Shown here piece by piece: positions 33,552 to 36,778 of a stretch of DNA of 36,778 nucleotides. Source of the DNA: Corynebacterium sp. (GTDB lineage: Bacteria; Actinomycetota; Actinomycetes; Mycobacteriales; Mycobacteriaceae); the NCBI GenBank assembly GCA_030450335.1, contig JAKDIS010000011.1, positions 1 through 36,778 of the forward strand, in the 5' to 3' direction. Positions within the stretch are counted from its first letter, which is position 1. Every line of letters starts with the position of its first letter. The position numbers and the translations under genes are program-made. The notes beneath the pieces were generated by a model. That model made no database searches, had not been told where the DNA came from, and worked only from the letters and a program-made list of their open reading frames with translations.

Positions 33552-34933
33552 CGCTTTCGCGCGAGCGGCAGGACGGCGACAGCGGCGGCGAGCACGGCGA
33601 CGACGAGCATGAGCGTCCCGCCCCGGTAGGCGTCCACGACGCGTCCGAGGACGGTGTCCGCGCCGGCCGCCGCGGCGGTGAGCACCGCCACCCCGAGCGT
33701 GGAGCCGAGCTGGTGGGCGGCGTTGACCAGGCCGGACGCCGCCCCCGCGTCCTGCGGCAGTGCGCCGGCGACCCCCGCGGAGGTCAGCGGGCCGAAGGTG
33801 AGGCCCTGGCCCGCGCCGAGCAGCACCATCGGGCCGACGACGCCGGCCAGGTAGCTGGTCGAGGCGTCCAGTCCCGTCATCCACGCCATGCCTGCGGTGA
33901 CCGTGAGCAGCCCGACGAGCAGCAGGGGAGCGCCGCCGAACCGGCCGGTCAGCCGGGGGACCGCCAGGGAGACGGCGAACTGCACCGCCGTCATCGGCAG
34001 GAACCCCAGCCCCGCCTGCAAGGGCGACCACCCGTAGACGCCCTGGAAGAGCTGCGTGGTGAAGAAGAAGTAGGCGATCATCGTGCCGGCGAACAACAGC
34101 CGCGCCACCGCCGCCCCGGAGCGCTGCCGGCTGGCGAACAGCCGCAGGGGCAGGACCGGCTGCGGTGCGACCCGCTCGGCGACGACGAAGAGCACGAGCA
34201 CGACCAGCCCGCCGAGCAGCGGGCCGAGTGCGCGCGGCTGCGTCCACCCGTCTTCGCCGGCGTTGATGATGCCGTAGACCACCGCACCCATGCCCACCGT
34301 GGACGTCAGCGCGCCGGTGAGGTCGAAACGCGCCCGGACCGTCCGGAAGCAGGGCAGGTAGCGTGCGGCGAGCACGCTCATCACCACCGCGATGGGCACG
34401 TTGACCAGGAAACCAGCCCGCCAGGACACCGCGGAGGCCAACGCCCCGCCGACGACGAGACCCAGGCTCGCGCCCAGCCCGGCGGTGGTGCCGTAGGCCG
34501 CGGTGGCCCGCGTGCGCTGCGGGCCGGCGGGGAAGAGCGCGGTGATCAACGACAGGGAGGACGGTGCGACGACCGCCGCGCCGGCGCCCTGCACCGCCCG
34601 GGCGGCGATCAACCACGTGGCGTCCTGCGCCGCGCCGACCAGCAGGGAGGCGACGCCGAACACGGCCAGCCCGGCGATGAACACCCGCCGACGTCCCAGG
34701 ACGTCGCCGAGGCGTGCGCCGAGCAGGATCAGCCCGCCGAAGACCAGTGTGTAGGCGTTCTGCGTCCACGCCGCCGCGGCGTCCGACAGGCCGAAGGACG
34801 CCTGGATCTGCGGCAGGCCGGTGAAGATGATCGAGTTGTCGAGCAGGATCATGAAGTAGCTCGCCAGCACCAGCACCATGATCATGGTGGTGTGGCGGGG
34901 CGGGGAGGTTGTGCCGGTGGTACTGGTTGTCAT
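33536..34933 (-). CDS. MFS efflux pump, DHA2 (QacA/EmrB-like) family
   Basis: The 465-residue drug/H+ antiporter has about 14 hydrophobic segments. Signatures are LDNSIIFTGLPQI (motif D1), the loop GARLGDVLGRRR (motif A) and the motif-C region GASLGLVVGGALAS. It ejects hydrophobic or cationic compounds. The start is ATG 34933, with an alternative in-frame ATG at 34942 (MDAM); neither has a clear ribosome site. The frame runs on to 35380, but that part overlaps the divergent regulator gene. It is divergent from the second MmyB-like regulator with a dyad between the genes, so it is probably controlled by it. Confidence 0.92.
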   Translation of the reverse strand: MTTSTTGTTSPPRHTTMIMVLVLASYFMILLDNSIIFTGLPQIQASFGLSDAAAAWTQNAYTLVFGGLILLGARLGDVLGRRRVFIAGLAVFGVASLLVGAAQDATWLIAARAVQGAGAAVVAPSSLSLITALFPAGPQRTRATAAYGTTAGLGASLGLVVGGALASAVSWRAGFLVNVPIAVVMSVLAARYLPCFRTVRARFDLTGALTSTVGMGAVVYGIINAGEDGWTQPRALGPLLGGLVVLVLFVVAERVAPQPVLPLRLFASRQRSGAAVARLLFAGTMIAYFFFTTQLFQGVYGWSPLQAGLGFLPMTAVQFAVSLAVPRLTGRFGGAPLLLVGLLTVTAGMAWMTGLDASTSYLAGVVGPMVLLGAGQGLTFGPLTSAGVAGALPQDAGAASGLVNAAHQLGSTLGVAVLTAAAAGADTVLGRVVDAYRGGTLMLVVAVLAAAVAVLPLARKRYLPA

Positions 34934-34983
34934 GGCATCCATTGCACCGCGCGCGGACACCCGCGGGAAGTGACGACTGATCC

Positions 34984-35000
34984 GTGTATTCGCCGTACAC
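34984..35000. promoter_or_regulatory. Dyad GTGTA-N7-TACAC between pump and regulator
   Basis: GTGTATTCGCCGTACAC has perfect 5-bp arms and a 7-bp spacer. It is placed between the MFS start (34933) and the regulator's start (35036). It is a plausible operator for the adjacent XRE regulator. Confidence 0.45.
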
Positions 35001-35022
35001 CCCACGGGCGCGCAGCGACGGT

Positions 35023-35028
35023 TAGCGT
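35023..35028 (+). promoter_or_regulatory. -10 box of regulator copy 2, probably leaderless
   Basis: TAGCGT, then 7 nt (GAAGGGC), then ATG at 35036. GAAGGG is too close to the ATG to be a good ribosome site, so a leaderless mRNA is favoured. Confidence 0.45.
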
Positions 35029-35035
35029 GAAGGGC

Positions 35036-35929
35036 ATGGATCAGCGAAACGAGGTCGGCGACTTCCTGCGCAGCAGGCGTGACAAGGTGACCCCCGAGCA
35101 GGTCGGGATCATCGGCGGTGGACGCCGCCGCGTGCCCGGGCTGCGCCGCGAGGAGGTCGCCATGCTCGGCGGCATCAGCGTGGACTACTACGCGAAGATG
35201 GAACGCGGGGACCTGCGCGGGGTGTCCCCGGAGATCCTCGACAGCGTGGCGCGCGCCCTCCGCCTCGACGACGCCGAGAACGACCACCTCCACGACCTCG
35301 CCCGCGCCGCCGACCCCTACCCGGCGCGGCGGCAGGGCAAGCGGGGCCGGCAGGTACGCACGGTGACGCCGGGTCTGCAACGTTTCGTCGACGCCGTCAC
35401 CGGCGCCCCGGTCTGGGTGCGCGACCGGCGCATGGACCTGGTCACCGCCAACGCCCTGGGCCGGGCGCTGTACGCGCCGGTACTACAGGACGCCGACGGG
35501 CGCGGCAACACCGCACGGTTCATGTTCCTCAGCCCGGCGGCGCGCACCTTCTTCCCCGAGTGGGACGCCGGGGCGGACGCCATCGTCGCCACGATGCACA
35601 CCTACGCCGGCCAGAACCCCCACGACAAGGGACTGACCGACCTGATCGGTGAACTGGTGACCCGCAGCGACGCCTTCCGGCAGCGCTGGGCCGCCCACGA
35701 CGTGCGCCACCACCGCGCCGGGGTGAAACGCATCAACCACCCCGACGTCGGCGACCTGGAACTGACCTACGAGGCGATGGACCTGCCCGCCAACCCGGAC
35801 TGGTTCATGTTCGGCTACACCGCCGAACCCGGCAGCCCCACCGAGGAACGCCTGAAGCTGCTGGGAAGCCTCGCCGCCACCGTGGACGTTCCCGGAACAC
35901 CTCCGCTGCGCAGCGGCGAGCGGCGCTGA
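35036..35929 (+). CDS. XRE-family regulator with MmyB-like ligand domain, copy 2
   Basis: This 297-residue paralogue of the regulator at 30365-31198 has a helix-turn-helix (about 8-75; VGDFLRSRRDKVTPEQVG, VPGLRREEVAMLGGISVDYYAKMERGD) and an MmyB-like domain (about 100-275; GRALYAPVLQDADGRGNTARFMFLSP, DVRHHRAGVKRINHPDVGDLEL). The two share the GLRREEVA and HPEVGELELD/HPDVGDLELT type signatures but diverge elsewhere. ATG at 35036 is divergent from the MFS pump. The C-terminal tail GTPPLRSGERR is basic. The downstream VOC gene has its own promoter. Confidence 0.92.
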   Translation: MDQRNEVGDFLRSRRDKVTPEQVGIIGGGRRRVPGLRREEVAMLGGISVDYYAKMERGDLRGVSPEILDSVARALRLDDAENDHLHDLARAADPYPARRQGKRGRQVRTVTPGLQRFVDAVTGAPVWVRDRRMDLVTANALGRALYAPVLQDADGRGNTARFMFLSPAARTFFPEWDAGADAIVATMHTYAGQNPHDKGLTDLIGELVTRSDAFRQRWAAHDVRHHRAGVKRINHPDVGDLELTYEAMDLPANPDWFMFGYTAEPGSPTEERLKLLGSLAATVDVPGTPPLRSGERR

Positions 35930-35941
35930 GCCGCACGCCGC

Positions 35942-35947
35942 TATCCT
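35942..35947 (+). promoter_or_regulatory. -10 box of the VOC gene, probably leaderless
   Basis: TATCCT, then 8 nt, then ATG at 35956, in the 26-nt gap after the regulator. Confidence 0.5.
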
Positions 35948-35955
35948 CGGTCGGC

Positions 35956-36426
35956 ATGGCACTGCAACGCATGGACCACGTGACCGTCGTCGTCGGGGAC
36001 CTCGACGGTGCGGTCGACTTCTTCGTGGAACTGGGGATGCACGTCGACGGCAGTACACAGGTCCAGGGCCGCTGGGTCGACGGGATCTGCGGGATCGAGG
36101 GGGTCGTCGCCGACATCACGATGCTGCACACCCCCGACGGGCACGGACGCATCGAGCTGACCAGGTACCTGGCCCCGGAATCCGACGCCGCGCCGGGTGC
36201 GCCCGAGCCGGTGCAGCGCCCGGGGCTGCGGCAACTCATGTTCGCCGTCGACGACCTGGACGACACCGTCCGGCGACTTCGCGCTCGTGGGGCGACGTTG
36301 ATGGGGGAGATCGTGCGCTACGGGGACGCCTATTCGCTGTGTTACCTCCGTGGGCCGGAGGGCGTCATCGTGGCGTTGGCGGAGGAACTGGGCGGAGAAT
36401 TCGACGCTGTCGAGGCTGCAGGGTAG
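35956..36426 (+). CDS. VOC-family (glyoxalase/bleomycin-resistance fold) protein
   Basis: The 156-residue protein has paired beta-alpha-beta-beta-beta modules: MDHVTVVVGDLDGAVDFF (His7 in MDHV is a possible metal ligand), RIELTRYL with a Glu in the usual second-ligand place, LRQLMFAVDDLDDTVRRL and LRGPEGVIVALAEEL with the final Glu. The ligand set His/Glu/His-or-x/Glu is metal-type. The substrate could be methylglyoxal-glutathione-like or an antibiotic; it is unknown. It follows the redox cassette and may serve the same reactive-carbonyl theme. Confidence 0.88.
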   Translation: MALQRMDHVTVVVGDLDGAVDFFVELGMHVDGSTQVQGRWVDGICGIEGVVADITMLHTPDGHGRIELTRYLAPESDAAPGAPEPVQRPGLRQLMFAVDDLDDTVRRLRARGATLMGEIVRYGDAYSLCYLRGPEGVIVALAEELGGEFDAVEAAG

Positions 36427-36494
36427 CGGGCGGGGAGCGTAACCTGGGGCCTGTAACGGATCCCGACATTTCCGACAGGTACATGGAGGTCACG

Positions 36495-36665
36495 ATGAGC
36501 GACGACAAGAAGCGCGACGACGAGGACCTGGCCAAGAAGAAGATCGCGGACGACGAGTCCGAGCGTCCCGGTTCCGGCAAGGAGAGCCACGAGGCCGCCG
36601 AGAACAGGGTCGACCAGTGGGAGGAGGAGTCCTTCCCCGGAAGTGACCCGCCCGCACACTACTGA
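36495..36665 (+). CDS. Small acidic protein with SFPGSDPPAHY tail
   Basis: This 56-residue, highly charged protein has an N-terminal DDKKRDDEDLAKKK run and a C-terminal conserved-looking EEESFPGSDPPAHY. Short proteins ending in (E)SFPxSDPPx are widespread in diverse bacteria and are of unknown function. No membrane segment or signal is present and it is predicted disordered. ATG at 36495 has TGGAGGT about 5 nt upstream, a good ribosome site. It lies 68 nt after the VOC stop. Longer frames starting at 36339 overlap VOC and are rejected. Confidence 0.75.
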   Translation: MSDDKKRDDEDLAKKKIADDESERPGSGKESHEAAENRVDQWEEESFPGSDPPAHY

Positions 36666-36778
36666 CGCGGCCGCGGGCAGTGACAGCCCGTAGCCGGAAA
36701 GAGTCCCGGGGCCCCCGCCCGGGGGGGGGGGGGGGGGGGGGGGTGTTGGGGGCGGGGGGGGGGGGGGGCGGGGGGGTG
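36666..36778. other. Intergenic tail ending in a poly-G run (probable assembly or read artefact)
   Basis: After the last stop, CGGGC (36675-36679) and GCCCG (36687-36691) give a short hairpin without a T run. From about 36711 the sequence is cytosine- then guanine-only with tracts over 15 G, which is unlike any other stretch in the window. It is probably a low-quality contig end. Confidence 0.75.

Noticed and set aside
30735..35000. Minus-strand open frame of over 1400 codons
   Set aside because: It reads antisense or out of frame through the reductase, cupin, aldo-keto reductase and MFS genes. Its product is repetitive Arg/Gly/Val, typical of shadow frames in GC-rich DNA.
36711..36778. Repeat array, CRISPR or G-quadruplex element at the end of the window
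   Set aside because: It has no spacers or regular unit; the tract looks like poly-G sequencing artefact. No CRISPR array is seen anywhere in the window.

Overview
This very GC-rich window reads as a chromosome fragment from a Corynebacterium-like member of the Mycobacteriales. Two signs support this. First, the gene order pth-rplY-prs-glmU, then mfd-mazG-lytic transglycosylase-eno-divIC-DUF501-ppx2-tRNA-Leu, is the one I know from mycobacteria and corynebacteria. Second, many genes start 7-8 nt after a TANNNT -10 box, as expected for leaderless mRNAs. The last ~60 bases are almost pure G and look like a low-quality contig end.

Layout: 1-1642, the end of a membrane protein gene and a coupled Fes-like siderophore esterase. 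1644-7117, RF3 (prfC), a short-type aconitase and a DrrAB-like ABC exporter. 7139-8362, a DUF222/HNH gene with a good SOS-box candidate upstream. 8458-13841 (minus strand), a spermidine-synthase-like protein, two tandem intact peptidyl-tRNA hydrolases, L25, PRPP synthetase and GlmU. 13921-15526, a lipoprotein of unknown function and tRNA-Gln. 15609-20514, mfd and mazG. 20468-23694, a manganese ABC transporter operon and a divergent MntR-type regulator with a 20-bp palindromic operator. 23691-28162, a lytic transglycosylase, eno, divIC, DUF501, ppx and a tRNA-Leu with a short variable loop. 28356-30264, a TauE-like exporter and an SPFH protein. 30365-36665, an accessory region of two paralogous XRE/MmyB-type regulators around a quinone-reductase-like enzyme, a cupin, an aldo-keto reductase and an MFS pump, followed by a VOC protein and a small acidic protein.

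How parts work together: the SBP ligand set (His, His, Glu, Asp), the MntR ligand set (Asp and Glu where DtxR has Met and Cys) and the operator over the transporter promoter all point to manganese-repressed manganese uptake. This cassette sits between mazG and the eno cluster. The mntR stop codon overlaps the start of the transglycosylase gene, so a metal sensor and a wall enzyme are translationally linked. The 30-36 kb region looks like a regulated electrophile or xenobiotic response module: sensing, reduction, further conversion and efflux.

I see no CRISPR array, rRNA, prophage or insertion sequence. No wholly new system is evident. The best leads are the Mn cassette with its operator, the SOS-box/HNH pair, the possible attenuator ahead of rplY, the dyad with a T run ahead of the aconitase gene, the class-I-shaped tRNA-Leu(UAA), and the two-regulator redox cassette.
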